This document shows positions 17,197 through 25,995 of a stretch of DNA of 57,229 bases, piece after piece. A program made the translations under genes and the position numbers. Within the stretch, counting starts at the first letter, position 1. Each line of letters opens with the position of its first letter. Source of the DNA: CAYJMQ01 sp964371555 (GTDB lineage Bacteria > Bdellovibrionota > JACOXK01 > 2-02-FULL-40-11). The stretch covers positions 1 through 57,229 of the forward strand of contig CAYJMQ010000007.1 in the NCBI GenBank assembly GCA_964371555.1, read 5' to 3'. Below the pieces are notes generated by a model that did no database searches, had not been told where the DNA came from, and saw only the letters and a list, made by a program, of their open reading frames with translations.

Positions 17197-17589
17197 ATGG
17201 AACAAAGATTCTACGCAACAGGAAAAAGAAAAACAGCCATCGCACGCGTCTATTTATATCCCCAGGGGGGTGGAAATTTTCAAATCAACACGGAATCATT
17301 GGAAAAGTATTTTTCACGCAAATCGATGCAGCTTATCGCAAGACAATCCCTGGCTCTAACGAAGCTCGATAAAAATGTCGATATCTATGCCAATGTTTGC
17401 GGGGGGGGGGAGTCCGGACAGGCAGATGCGCTCAGGCTTGGAATCTCAAGGGCATTGATTTCTTACAATCCCGAACTGCGAAAAACACTTAAAGCACACG
17501 GGTTTCTTACTCGTGATTCACGAAAGGTAGAGAGAAAAAAGCCAGGTCAAAAGGGAGCCAGAGCAAGATATCAGTATTCTAAACGCTAG
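17197..17589 (+). CDS. rpsI: Small ribosomal subunit protein S9
   Basis: A 130-residue S9, whose C-terminal Lys/Arg tail (ending RARYQYSKR) reaches the P-site tRNA. YATGKRKTAIARVYL at the N-terminus is diagnostic. The start is the ATG at 17197 behind TTGGAG; a longer frame back to 17158 would overlap rplM. Ten consecutive G at 17401-17410 encode the Gly run before GESG, an unusual slippage-prone tract in an essential gene. Confidence 0.97.
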   Translation: MEQRFYATGKRKTAIARVYLYPQGGGNFQINTESLEKYFSRKSMQLIARQSLALTKLDKNVDIYANVCGGGESGQADALRLGISRALISYNPELRKTLKAHGFLTRDSRKVERKKPGQKGARARYQYSKR

Positions 17590-17631
17590 GTCATACTCTC
17601 AAGCTTTTCACAGCAAGATTATTTTTCGTTC

Positions 17632-18195
17632 TTACCAGAGAAGTCCGAAATCAAAGCCCCAGCCATCATCCTCATTATAATATTTGTTGCCTCTTTTCCG
17701 GGGCGTTGGCTGATTCCAATAATCAAAGCGAACATTCCATTGATCCCCATAAGGATATCCTGGAATAGCGCCAAAGAATTCGCCAGAGCTTGTCCAGTTC
17801 GCGCTCGAATTATACGAGGTGTTCATCTGATATTTTGAATAGGGGGATTGGCTAAATAAATTCCAGGGCGTATAGCCATATCCCTGCTGTCTGGAATAGT
17901 CGATATATTGTTGATAGATATCATAACCTGTCACACAACGCCCATTCAAATCTCTAAAAACGGTGTTCGGATTGTGGGTTAAGAATTCGCCGGCATTCGG
18001 GGCATAACCATTATATGGCATCGGATTAAATCCATTAAAGTTTGAAATTAACTGCGAGCAGTCTTGATAAGATTGCTGATTGCCTGGCTGACTGATCTCT
18101 GTTGGGTTCGACTCTTCATCCTCCCCGCAATTTACAAGCAGTAATGCCATCATCCCAATCAGGGCTATTAAAAGAATTTTATTCAACATCTTCAT
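17632..18195 (-). CDS. Asn/Gln/Tyr-rich lipoprotein, unknown function
   Basis: A 187-residue lipoprotein with a signal peptide and a lipobox LLVNC (acylated Cys about residue 23), followed by an Asn, Gln, Tyr, Pro and Gly-rich mature part with few charged residues until the C-terminus (PTPRKRGNKYYNEDDGWG). The ATG at 18195 is chosen because GGAGG lies 8 nt upstream; in-frame TTG and GTG codons further up overlap that site. A textbook sigma-54 promoter lies about 50 bp upstream, so expression probably depends on an enhancer-binding activator. I do not recognise a family. Confidence 0.6.
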   Translation of the reverse strand: MKMLNKILLIALIGMMALLLVNCGEDEESNPTEISQPGNQQSYQDCSQLISNFNGFNPMPYNGYAPNAGEFLTHNPNTVFRDLNGRCVTGYDIYQQYIDYSRQQGYGYTPWNLFSQSPYSKYQMNTSYNSSANWTSSGEFFGAIPGYPYGDQWNVRFDYWNQPTPRKRGNKYYNEDDGWGFDFGLLW

Positions 18196-18243
18196 CACTT
18201 TATCCTCCAAAGCATTTAAAAAGAGCTTCTATTAATGATAGAT

Positions 18244-18259
18244 TGCAACAGATGTGCCA
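18244..18259 (-). promoter_or_regulatory. Sigma-54 (-24/-12) promoter of the lipoprotein gene
   Basis: On the minus strand TGGCAC-N5-TTGCA matches the RpoN consensus exactly, with the GG and GC dinucleotides 10 nt apart. The predicted start point near 18233 gives a leader of about 38 nt carrying the GGAGG site. A PilR-like sigma-54 activator is encoded at 33809 in this window. Confidence 0.8.
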
Positions 18260-18382
18260 GAGAGTTAAAATCATTTAACTATATGATGTAACTTATGTTT
18301 ATCTACATTCACTTCAAAAAAAGAGCGGAACCGGCGCCCCCCGTGCCAAAATTTGCTAAACAGTATGACGGAATCTGTCACC

Positions 18383-18440
18383 GTAAGGCCTTACAAACCA
18401 GAGATAACCCTTGCGCTCTCTCTCGAATTTTAGCTAGATT
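18383..18440 (+). promoter_or_regulatory. Upstream region of the radical SAM gene: palindrome and promoter
   Basis: A perfect 12-bp palindrome GTAAGGCCTTAC lies at 18383-18394. A possible promoter follows: TTGCGC (18411-18416), 18 nt, TAGATT (18435-18440), ending 7 nt before the GTG start. The element TGACGGAATCTGTCACC just upstream nearly matches one before pilS. The wider gap 18196-18447 holds these and the sigma-54 site, and no gene. Confidence 0.35.
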
Positions 18441-18447
18441 AAAATGA

Positions 18448-20040
18448 GTGAATATTCTTTTCATTACGCCGAGTCACAATGTGACGATCGGCCTCAATCA
18501 GGGTGTTGCTATTCTATCATCCCTTCTCAAACGTGATGGCCATGAGGTCGCCTATATTCTCATAAACGACCGCATGGGCTATAAATGGAGCGAATGGCAG
18601 CAGTGGCTCCCCCAACAAATAGAAGAGTTTAAACCCGATATCATCGGCCACTCTGTCATGACCCCGCAATGGAAATATACCCGCATCATCGGAAATTATC
18701 TTGAAAAAAACTACCCTCATCTTGTTCAGGTTGTAGGCGGTCCCCACCCCTCTCAATACCCGGAAGAGGTCTTCAACGACGGCTCTGAATTCATCGATCT
18801 CATCTGTCTCGGCGAAGCGGATCTGACATTTCCCCAATTCCTGCGTGAAAACACTCCTGAGACCTTAAGATCACGAACCTATAAAACCGATGTCAAAAGC
18901 CTCTGGTTTCGCTTCGACGACGGACGCGTCATTAAAAATCCGAACGACACATTTGTCGACTTGACAAAGCTCCCCCCTGAAGACAAATCGATTTTTGATC
19001 TCAACGCCTATATCAGGGAAAAGGGGAATCAAATTGAAGTTACCGTGGGGCGCGGATGTCCCTATAAATGCACTTATTGTTTTAATGAGTCGTACTTTAA
19101 TCTCTATAAAAAAGACAACCCAACCCTTCAGATAAAAAATTTTCTTCGTTTTAAGGATATGGATATTATTTTTCAGGAAATCAGGGAGGCGCTTCAAATA
19201 GCCGAGGTTCCCATTCGCGCGCTTGCGTTTGTCGACGATAATTTTCTGATCAATTACAGCTTCCTTGAAAAATTTTGCAAGCGCTACAAAAAAGAGATTG
19301 GATTGCCGTTTGTCGTAAATGTTCATCCGCTGACGCTCAACGAAGCCAAGGGGGAACTGATTGGGGATGCCGGCGTCATCTCCATGCGATTTGGCGTGGA
19401 ATCCGGCAGCGAACGCCTGAGAAAGGATGTGCTCGACCGACAGACGCCCGAAGCGGCCATTGAGAGGGCATTTAATATTGCGCGAAAATTCAACGTCATG
19501 CCAAGCTCCTACAATATGATTGGAATACCGACGGAATCAAAAGAAGAGCTTCTCGACACGCTGAGAGTAAACGCGAGACTCGCTCCAGATGTCATTAAGA
19601 TCATGACCTTTTATCCATTCCACGGAACGAGACTATACGATTTCTGTGTCGAGCGGGACCTTATCGACTGGAAGAAAAAAGAAGAACTGGATAATTACGA
19701 TTCAGGATCGTGCCTTAAATTTCCGAAGGACCATCATCTTTTTTTGAAAAAAATTCAGACGATCTTCCCCTGGTTTCTCAATTTTTATGCGGGATTGGAC
19801 CCATTCGGTTTCTATAAAAAAGAAATTGACAAGGCGCTCGATCTTACCGAAGAGGACTGGGAAAGTTTTAACTACGACGATATCAACTTGGGACTGACTC
19901 AAAAAATGGAGGCTGATAATTTAACCTTCTATAAAACCCACTTCAATAGAAGCATCGCGATCAGAGTTCCCACCTTCTGGGAGAGAAGCTCATTGCAGCG
20001 TCAGCACGAAATCGCGGATCCCGGCGACCAAATGAAATAG
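18448..20040 (+). CDS. B12-binding-domain radical SAM protein
   Basis: A 530-residue radical SAM enzyme with an N-terminal cobalamin-binding-like Rossmann domain (about 1-140; PDIIGHSVMTPQW, VVGGPHPSQYPEE, ICLGEAD) and a radical SAM core with C204-x3-C208-x2-C211 binding a 4Fe-4S cluster. The classic DxHxxG cobalamin-histidine motif is not seen, as in many members. GVESGSERLRKDVL and the Gly-rich loops match the family. The substrate is unknown. It starts at a GTG with a -10 box 7 nt upstream and no Shine-Dalgarno. It is followed after 44 bp by asnB, a pairing often seen in glycan or secondary-metabolite loci. Confidence 0.88.
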   Translation: MNILFITPSHNVTIGLNQGVAILSSLLKRDGHEVAYILINDRMGYKWSEWQQWLPQQIEEFKPDIIGHSVMTPQWKYTRIIGNYLEKNYPHLVQVVGGPHPSQYPEEVFNDGSEFIDLICLGEADLTFPQFLRENTPETLRSRTYKTDVKSLWFRFDDGRVIKNPNDTFVDLTKLPPEDKSIFDLNAYIREKGNQIEVTVGRGCPYKCTYCFNESYFNLYKKDNPTLQIKNFLRFKDMDIIFQEIREALQIAEVPIRALAFVDDNFLINYSFLEKFCKRYKKEIGLPFVVNVHPLTLNEAKGELIGDAGVISMRFGVESGSERLRKDVLDRQTPEAAIERAFNIARKFNVMPSSYNMIGIPTESKEELLDTLRVNARLAPDVIKIMTFYPFHGTRLYDFCVERDLIDWKKKEELDNYDSGSCLKFPKDHHLFLKKIQTIFPWFLNFYAGLDPFGFYKKEIDKALDLTEEDWESFNYDDINLGLTQKMEADNLTFYKTHFNRSIAIRVPTFWERSSLQRQHEIADPGDQMK

Positions 20041-20084
20041 AAAGATGAAATAGCCAGAGGGAATAACCAGAGGAAATAGTAAAG

Positions 20085-22016
20085 ATGTGTGGGATCGCAG
20101 GCGTATTGAGACTTCATTCACAAATATCGCTCTCCCCCTATCTCCCCCAATTCACAAAAATGCCCGATCAATTTGTTCATCGGGGGCCAGATCACCTGGG
20201 AACATGGCATAACGATGATGTTTTTTTGGCGCACGCGCGATTAAAAATCGTCGATTTATCCGAACAGGCAAATCAACCGCTTTTTAACGAAGACCGCTCT
20301 GTCGCGCTCTTATTTAACGGCGAGATTTATAATTTTAAGACGCTTCGTTCTCAATTGATTCAAAACGGGCACCGTTTTCGTTCTGAAGGAGATGGAGAAG
20401 TCATTGTTCATCTCTATGAAGAACATGGCGAATCTTTTGTAAGGCATCTGGATGGAATGTTTGCGCTGTCACTCTGGGATCAGAAACAAAAGAAGCTGAT
20501 TCTTGCGAGGGATCGTACGGGGGAAAAACCGCTTTTTTTTGTCAGTTCTTCTTCATTTTTTTTCTTTGCCTCTGAAATCAAGGCCTTCTTTCCCATCCCT
20601 CAAATCCAAATAGAAAAAAATGAAGAGGTCTTTCCCCTTTACTTTGTCCATGGCAACATCCCCACCCCTCAAACATTCTACAAAAATATCTGCCAACTTG
20701 AGCCTGCCCATCTTCTCATCTGCGAAGCGGGACGTCCGCTGAAAAAAATAGAATATTGGGATTTAAAAACCTATTTCAGAAATCAAAAGCGGCGCATTCA
20801 AAAAACCGAAGCGATCGAGACCATCAGGCATCTCTTGAAAAACGCCGTCTCAAAACGGCTGATTGCGGATGTGCCTGTCGGCGCGTTTTTGAGCGGCGGC
20901 ATCGATTCAACGATTATTACCGCGATTGCAAGAGATGAGCTCCAAAAAAGGCTTCGAACATTCAGCATCGGATTCGAGGGGGATCCACAATATGATGAAT
21001 CCCCTTACGCAAGAATCGCGTCTCAACGTTTTCAAACCGAGCATCAGGAATTTCATCTGACCCCTCAGATGGTCCCCGAACTTTTTGACAGGATTCTGTG
21101 GCACTACGACGCCCCTTTTGCCGACTCTTCCGCTATTCCCACATCTGTTGTCTCACTGCTTACGCGAAGGGAGGTTACTGTGGCGCTTACCGGTGATGGG
21201 GGGGATGAAAATTTTGCCGGATACCAACGTTTCGTCGCTTCAGTCTGGATGGAGAAGATTCCGCCATTTTTCTGGAAAGCGCTAAAAACCGTTTGCCCGA
21301 AACCTGCGTCATCCACCTTCACCCCCCATAAAAATATGAAATTTTGGTTTTCCCGAATATCGCGCGCTCTTGAAGCAGCCAATCTCCCGTTAGAATCGAG
21401 AATTTGCAGATGGCTCTCCTATTTCTATACAGACTTGAGAAATCTTCTAAATCCTGCGTTTTGTTCATCGATTACAGTTTTTGGAGAGCTTTCATCCGCA
21501 CTGAGAGCCCCCTTCTCAAACGAAGATTTGAGAAGCCTCACCGCGCTCTCCAAACTCCTCTATCTCAATTTCAAAGGCTATCTGGCTAACGATCTCAATG
21601 TCAAAATGGACCGTGCCAGTATGATGCATTCACTCGAAACCCGCGCGCCGTTCTTGGACCATCATCTGATCGAATATTGCGCCTCTCTCCCCGACTCTTT
21701 TAAGATCAGGGGATTTCAAACCAAATATATTCTCAAAGAAGCCTATAAAGATATTTTGCCAAAAGAAATTCTTAAACGGAGGAAAGCGGGATTTGGAGTC
21801 CCCCTTGGAAAATGGTTCAGGGGTCCTCTTAAACCCTTTTTACTCGACAAATTGAATAATATTAAAGACTCAGCCGGATATATTAATCCTCATTATGTGC
21901 GAGAACTCCTCGCCGCCCATTTCCGCGGCGAAGACCATTCAATGAAATTATGGAACGTCCTTATGTTCCACGCGTGGAATACTTCTGACCCTAAAAGAGC
22001 GCAGGACTTCCGTTAA
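20085..22016 (+). CDS. asnB: Asparagine synthase (glutamine-hydrolysing), AsnB type
   Basis: A 643-residue two-domain enzyme. The N-terminal class II glutamine amidotransferase domain begins MCGIAGV, with the nucleophile Cys2 exposed after Met removal. The C-terminal synthetase domain has the PP-loop SGGIDSTIITAI for ATP. The Cys2, FNGEIYN and LTGDGGDENFAGY motifs show it should be catalytically complete. It may make asparagine or amidate a surface polysaccharide or peptide; the radical SAM, epimerase and ligase neighbours favour a glycan-linked role, which is inference. The 3' end overlaps the convergent cstA gene by 69 bp. Confidence 0.9.
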   Translation: MCGIAGVLRLHSQISLSPYLPQFTKMPDQFVHRGPDHLGTWHNDDVFLAHARLKIVDLSEQANQPLFNEDRSVALLFNGEIYNFKTLRSQLIQNGHRFRSEGDGEVIVHLYEEHGESFVRHLDGMFALSLWDQKQKKLILARDRTGEKPLFFVSSSSFFFFASEIKAFFPIPQIQIEKNEEVFPLYFVHGNIPTPQTFYKNICQLEPAHLLICEAGRPLKKIEYWDLKTYFRNQKRRIQKTEAIETIRHLLKNAVSKRLIADVPVGAFLSGGIDSTIITAIARDELQKRLRTFSIGFEGDPQYDESPYARIASQRFQTEHQEFHLTPQMVPELFDRILWHYDAPFADSSAIPTSVVSLLTRREVTVALTGDGGDENFAGYQRFVASVWMEKIPPFFWKALKTVCPKPASSTFTPHKNMKFWFSRISRALEAANLPLESRICRWLSYFYTDLRNLLNPAFCSSITVFGELSSALRAPFSNEDLRSLTALSKLLYLNFKGYLANDLNVKMDRASMMHSLETRAPFLDHHLIEYCASLPDSFKIRGFQTKYILKEAYKDILPKEILKRRKAGFGVPLGKWFRGPLKPFLLDKLNNIKDSAGYINPHYVRELLAAHFRGEDHSMKLWNVLMFHAWNTSDPKRAQDFR

Positions 22017-23624
22017 AATCGCAACCGCAAGGAGCAGCAGTCCGCCGGCAAGAAGACCATTTAAATCCAACAAACGAAAATGAATCCATTTTTGAATCCC
22101 CTCATTTGCCATGAATACCAGCGCGGAGAGCGTGACTGCCAGCATAAAGAGCGTGGGACAGAGGGTTAGCCAGAAGGCCTTGCGCTTTGTCTTCCAGAGC
22201 CAAATGGTAACCCCGGTCAGCGTTAACGCGGCCAATAGCTGATTGCTCGATCCAAATACAGGCCAAATACTTTTCCAGGCGGGAACCTGAGACGACCCAA
22301 AAGTATTTGTAAGAAAAATATAAGCGAGCGGAATAAGAAGGGTCGCAAGCGTGCTTCCATACCGCGCGACTCTCCCCTTCTGCCAGCCGGTAAATTCCTG
22401 AAAAATATATCGTCCAAGCCTTGTTGCCACATCAAGCGTGTCAAAAATAAATGTCGCAAACGCAAGCATTCCAAAAGAGACCGCAAATTGAAGATCGATC
22501 CCCAAGACAGAGATAAATTTCCCAAGCCCTTCGGCATAAATAAGCCCTGGATCTTTTCCTGAAACCGCCTGTGGCGCCATAACCATCACCGTTGCAAGGG
22601 CCATCACGGCCACAACCCCCTCTAAAAGCATCCCCCCATATCCAATCAGTTTCGAATGGCTTTCTTTGGAAATTTGTTTTGAAGTTGTGCCAGATGAGAC
22701 AAGTCCATGAAAACCAGAACATGCCCCGCATGCAATCGTCACAAACATGATCGGGAAAAGAGGCTGTCCCAGCGGGTTCGTAAACGAAATGAACATCGGA
22801 TATTGAATCTTAAAACCCCCCAAGAGCATCCCAAAAACACCGCCAATCAGCGCAACGTAGAGAAAAAATCCCCCAAGATATCCCCTCGGCTGAAGAAGAA
22901 TCCACATCGGAACCACGGAGGCGATAAAACAATATCCCAAAATGATCAAATCCCAGATCACCCCCTGATTTAAATCGCCCGGCAGGCGAACCGGAAGATA
23001 TTGTCCGCCCCATATAATGAGCAGTAAAAGAGGCGCCCCAAAAGACGTCGCAAGCCAGAGAGGAACTTTGAACCGGTAAAGCGCAAGCCCCATCGCCGTC
23101 GCAAGAAGAAGATACATAAAAGAAGACGATGCGACAGCCCCACCGGCTTTGGGCTCAATAAAATAGCGCGCAGTCAAATCGGTAAACGCGATAATGATGT
23201 AAATAATAGAGAGCCAGATAAAAAGCAGAAACAAGAAATAGGCGCGACGACCCACCTGCTCTCTCACAATCTCTGCGATCGATCGGGCATGATGACGAAC
23301 TGAAGCGACGAGCGACGAAAAATCATGAAACGCGCCGATAAAAATCGCGCCCAACACAATCCAAAGAAGCGCCGGCCCCCACCCGAACCAAATTCCGGCT
23401 GTGATAGGCCCAATAATCGGCCCGGCCGCCGAGATTGCGGCGAAATGCTGGCCGAGAAGAACGGGCGGCTTTGTTGGAATGTAGTCAATGCCGTCATTCA
23501 GACGAATCGCAGGTGTCGGCTGGGAATCATCAAGCCCAAAAAGACGGGAGATGATGCCTCCATAAATCCAGAATGCAAGCAGAAAAAGTCCCAGAACAAA
23601 AATCGCGATGATTTCAACACCCAT
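21948..23624 (-). CDS. cstA: Carbon starvation protein CstA (peptide/pyruvate transporter)
   Basis: A 558-residue polytopic inner-membrane protein of the CstA family, which imports peptides or pyruvate. The family segments LGQHFAAISAAGPIIGPITAG, FHDFSSLVASVRHHARSIAEI, CGACSGFHGLVSSGTTSKQI and FDTLDVATRLGRYI are present among some 15 hydrophobic stretches. I chose the ATG at 23624; a TTG start 13 codons upstream (23663) is possible but adds a charged, non-conserved stretch. The last 69 bp lie antisense to asnB. Confidence 0.93.
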   Translation of the reverse strand: MGVEIIAIFVLGLFLLAFWIYGGIISRLFGLDDSQPTPAIRLNDGIDYIPTKPPVLLGQHFAAISAAGPIIGPITAGIWFGWGPALLWIVLGAIFIGAFHDFSSLVASVRHHARSIAEIVREQVGRRAYFLFLLFIWLSIIYIIIAFTDLTARYFIEPKAGGAVASSSFMYLLLATAMGLALYRFKVPLWLATSFGAPLLLLIIWGGQYLPVRLPGDLNQGVIWDLIILGYCFIASVVPMWILLQPRGYLGGFFLYVALIGGVFGMLLGGFKIQYPMFISFTNPLGQPLFPIMFVTIACGACSGFHGLVSSGTTSKQISKESHSKLIGYGGMLLEGVVAVMALATVMVMAPQAVSGKDPGLIYAEGLGKFISVLGIDLQFAVSFGMLAFATFIFDTLDVATRLGRYIFQEFTGWQKGRVARYGSTLATLLIPLAYIFLTNTFGSSQVPAWKSIWPVFGSSNQLLAALTLTGVTIWLWKTKRKAFWLTLCPTLFMLAVTLSALVFMANEGIQKWIHFRLLDLNGLLAGGLLLLAVAILTEVLRSFRVRSIPRVEHKDVP

Positions 23625-23656
23625 ATCTTTTTTTATTTCTAACCGATTCAAAAATG

Positions 23657-23685
23657 TGGACAAGGATTTTTTTTTTCGCTATCGT
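23657..23685 (+). promoter_or_regulatory. Promoter of the epimerase gene
   Basis: TGGACA (23657-23662), 17 nt including a ten-T run, then TATCGT (23680-23685). The ATG follows after 8 nt with no Shine-Dalgarno, again suggesting a leaderless start. Confidence 0.4.
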
Positions 23686-23693
23686 AAAAATCA

Positions 23694-24713
23694 ATGAAGG
23701 TATTGGTGTCAGGGGGAGCGGGATTTATTGGCTCCTATCTGTGCGAAGAATTGCTCCTGAAAGGACACGAAGTCTTTATCATCGATGACCTCTCCACCGG
23801 CAGCAAGGAAAACATAGAACACCTCGTAGAATCGTCTAAGTTCCATCCGTTCTTTGAAACGATTATGAACGAATCGCTTCTCAAGGATCTGATAGATCAA
23901 TGTGATCTTATATTTCACCTGGCCGCCGTTGTTGGCGTAAAAAATGTGATTCGTTCTCCGGTTGAAACGATCCAACGCAATGTCAAAGGAACTGAGCTTG
24001 TTCTTAAATTTGCGAATGTGAAAAAAAAGAAAGTCTTTCTGACCTCCACCTCCGAAGTTTACGGAAAGGGGAATAAATCCACTTTTAATGAAAGGGACGA
24101 TCTTACGATCGGTCCAACCTATATTGGAAGATGGAGCTATGCCTGTTCCAAGGCCATTGACGAATTTTTGGCGCTTGCCTATTGGAAAGAATATAAACTC
24201 CCCGTTGTCGTTGTAAGACTCTTCAACATCATCGGGCCCAGACAAACAGGACGATATGGAATGGTGATGCCGAGATTTATTGATCAGGCCCTTCAAAACA
24301 AACCGATCACCATTTATGGAGACGGGAAACAAACACGCTGCTTCCTCTATGTAAAAGACGCGGTTTCCGCCATGATCAACCTTGCGTTTCACGAAGGAAC
24401 CATCGGAGAAATCTTCAATTTGGGGAACCCCCATGAAATCTCTATCAACGATCTTGCAGCCCTTATCGTAAAGATAACAGAGTCAAAATCGACATTTCAA
24501 TTCATCCCCTACGATCAATGCTACGATAGCGGTTTTGAAGATATGCCGAGGCGCGTCCCCGATATTCATAAAGTTCAATCCCTTATTTCCTTCGAACCAA
24601 AAACGGATCTGACTGAAATGATCCGATTTATCATTCATGAGAAAACTTTAAAAACATCCCCCCGATCCGCCCCGCTGTTAAGAGATATTTCACGGGAACA
24701 TGCTTCATTGTAA
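23694..24713 (+). CDS. NAD-dependent nucleotide-sugar epimerase/dehydratase (extended SDR)
   Basis: A 339-residue extended short-chain dehydrogenase acting on a nucleotide-diphosphate sugar. The NAD-binding GGAGFIG is at 7-13, the active-site pair is Y149 and K153 (SYACSKAIDE), with the upstream TSTSEVYG strand. The C-terminal RRVPDIHKVQSLISFEPKTDL resembles UDP-glucuronate decarboxylases and UDP-glucose/N-acetylglucosamine 4-epimerases; the exact substrate cannot be read from motifs. The next gene, an O-antigen ligase-like protein, overlaps by 14 bp, so the pair is likely translationally coupled for surface glycan synthesis. Confidence 0.88.
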   Translation: MKVLVSGGAGFIGSYLCEELLLKGHEVFIIDDLSTGSKENIEHLVESSKFHPFFETIMNESLLKDLIDQCDLIFHLAAVVGVKNVIRSPVETIQRNVKGTELVLKFANVKKKKVFLTSTSEVYGKGNKSTFNERDDLTIGPTYIGRWSYACSKAIDEFLALAYWKEYKLPVVVVRLFNIIGPRQTGRYGMVMPRFIDQALQNKPITIYGDGKQTRCFLYVKDAVSAMINLAFHEGTIGEIFNLGNPHEISINDLAALIVKITESKSTFQFIPYDQCYDSGFEDMPRRVPDIHKVQSLISFEPKTDLTEMIRFIIHEKTLKTSPRSAPLLRDISREHASL

Positions 24714-25995
24714 GAATAAGCCTGATTTTTACGGCAGTCTCTCAAAATTCTTCGTCTGCGCGCTGGCTGTTTCCATCCCTCTCAGCAAAACGGCAATACA
24801 CATTTCTTTACTCTTTGCTTTATTTTTCTTCATTTTAAAGAAGATATCGGAAAGACAACTGCTGACCCATACCCCGCTCTCCAAACCGATCGCCATTTTT
24901 CTCTGCTACGCGCTCATATCGCTTCTGTGGGGCAACCATCCTGAATTAAACATCCGCGGGGTGGTTAAACTTTTCAAAGATTTTGCGGTTTTCTTTCTCG
25001 TCGTTGAATTATTTCAGGAACGCAATTCTTTAAAAACTTTGCTTCACTGTTTGCTCGCCGGAGCCGTTATTACCTGCCTCAATGGATTTTTTCAGTACTG
25101 GAACGCCCTCGATTTTCTCTATTCACAGGAATTTGGAGCGCGCATTACCTCAACCTTTAAAAACCCAACTGTCCTGTCAACTTATATTGCTTGCATTTTG
25201 CCCCTGCCAATCCTGTTTCTTAAAAAGGGCAACCTAAAAAACAATCTCCTCTGCTTCTCCGTGGCCGTGCTATTTGCAATGATCTTTATTTTTTCATTCA
25301 GTCGTAATACCTTTTTTTTATTTTCACTGGCATTGATTTTTTTAGGATGGTTTGGCGCCCCATTCAAACGTTTCACGAAAATAGCGCTCATAACCCTTTT
25401 CATTATTCCACTTCTCTTTATAAAACTTTCCCAGACCCATAGCATCGCGCAGATGGTTATAAATCCGTCCGTCAGTCCCTCGTTGGCAGAACGCACTTAC
25501 CTATGGAAAATTGCCAAAGAAATGATCTCTGATCATCCATTGGCGGGACATGGAATTAACAGCTACGCGGAAATTCGTTCGAACTATTTCCCCCCGATTG
25601 ATCAAATGCCCCCTTCTTTCAGATACCTTCACGATGCGCATCCCCATAACAGCTACTTAAAAATCTGGATTGAAAGCGGCTTGATGGGACTTCTGCTCTA
25701 TCTATCGATATTTTTTGTTTTTCTGATTTTTATAATGAAAGTTTTCAGACAAACACCCCATAGCGAACGCCGGCGGCTTTATCCCTATATGGTCGGTCTT
25801 TCCGTGTTTGTTGTTTCGTCTTTATTTGACACGTTTTTGATGGGAGCGCTGCAGCTCAGAATGGTATTTTGGCTGCTTGCCGCCCTCTTTTTTGTTGAAT
25901 TGAAAACCCTGGAATCTAGGCAATGCTCATCAATTTTTGAAGCTGTTCCGACGAGAGATGCCGCAACGGTCCCAGCTGACGGGCTGCAAACATAA
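24700..25995 (+). CDS. O-antigen ligase/polymerase family membrane protein
   Basis: A 431-residue polytopic membrane protein with about ten or eleven hydrophobic segments. The long periplasmic loop with AGHGINSYAEIRSNYF and DAHPHNSYLKIWIESGLMGL matches the Wzy_C domain shared by WaaL O-antigen ligases and some polymerases, where the HPHN histidine is important. It would attach or polymerise a glycan on an undecaprenyl carrier. Its last 80 bp overlap the convergent aldolase gene, an unusually long antisense overlap. The C-terminal cytoplasmic tail is therefore encoded opposite the aldolase. Confidence 0.82.
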   Translation: MLHCKNKPDFYGSLSKFFVCALAVSIPLSKTAIHISLLFALFFFILKKISERQLLTHTPLSKPIAIFLCYALISLLWGNHPELNIRGVVKLFKDFAVFFLVVELFQERNSLKTLLHCLLAGAVITCLNGFFQYWNALDFLYSQEFGARITSTFKNPTVLSTYIACILPLPILFLKKGNLKNNLLCFSVAVLFAMIFIFSFSRNTFFLFSLALIFLGWFGAPFKRFTKIALITLFIIPLLFIKLSQTHSIAQMVINPSVSPSLAERTYLWKIAKEMISDHPLAGHGINSYAEIRSNYFPPIDQMPPSFRYLHDAHPHNSYLKIWIESGLMGLLLYLSIFFVFLIFIMKVFRQTPHSERRRLYPYMVGLSVFVVSSLFDTFLMGALQLRMVFWLLAALFFVELKTLESRQCSSIFEAVPTRDAATVPADGLQT

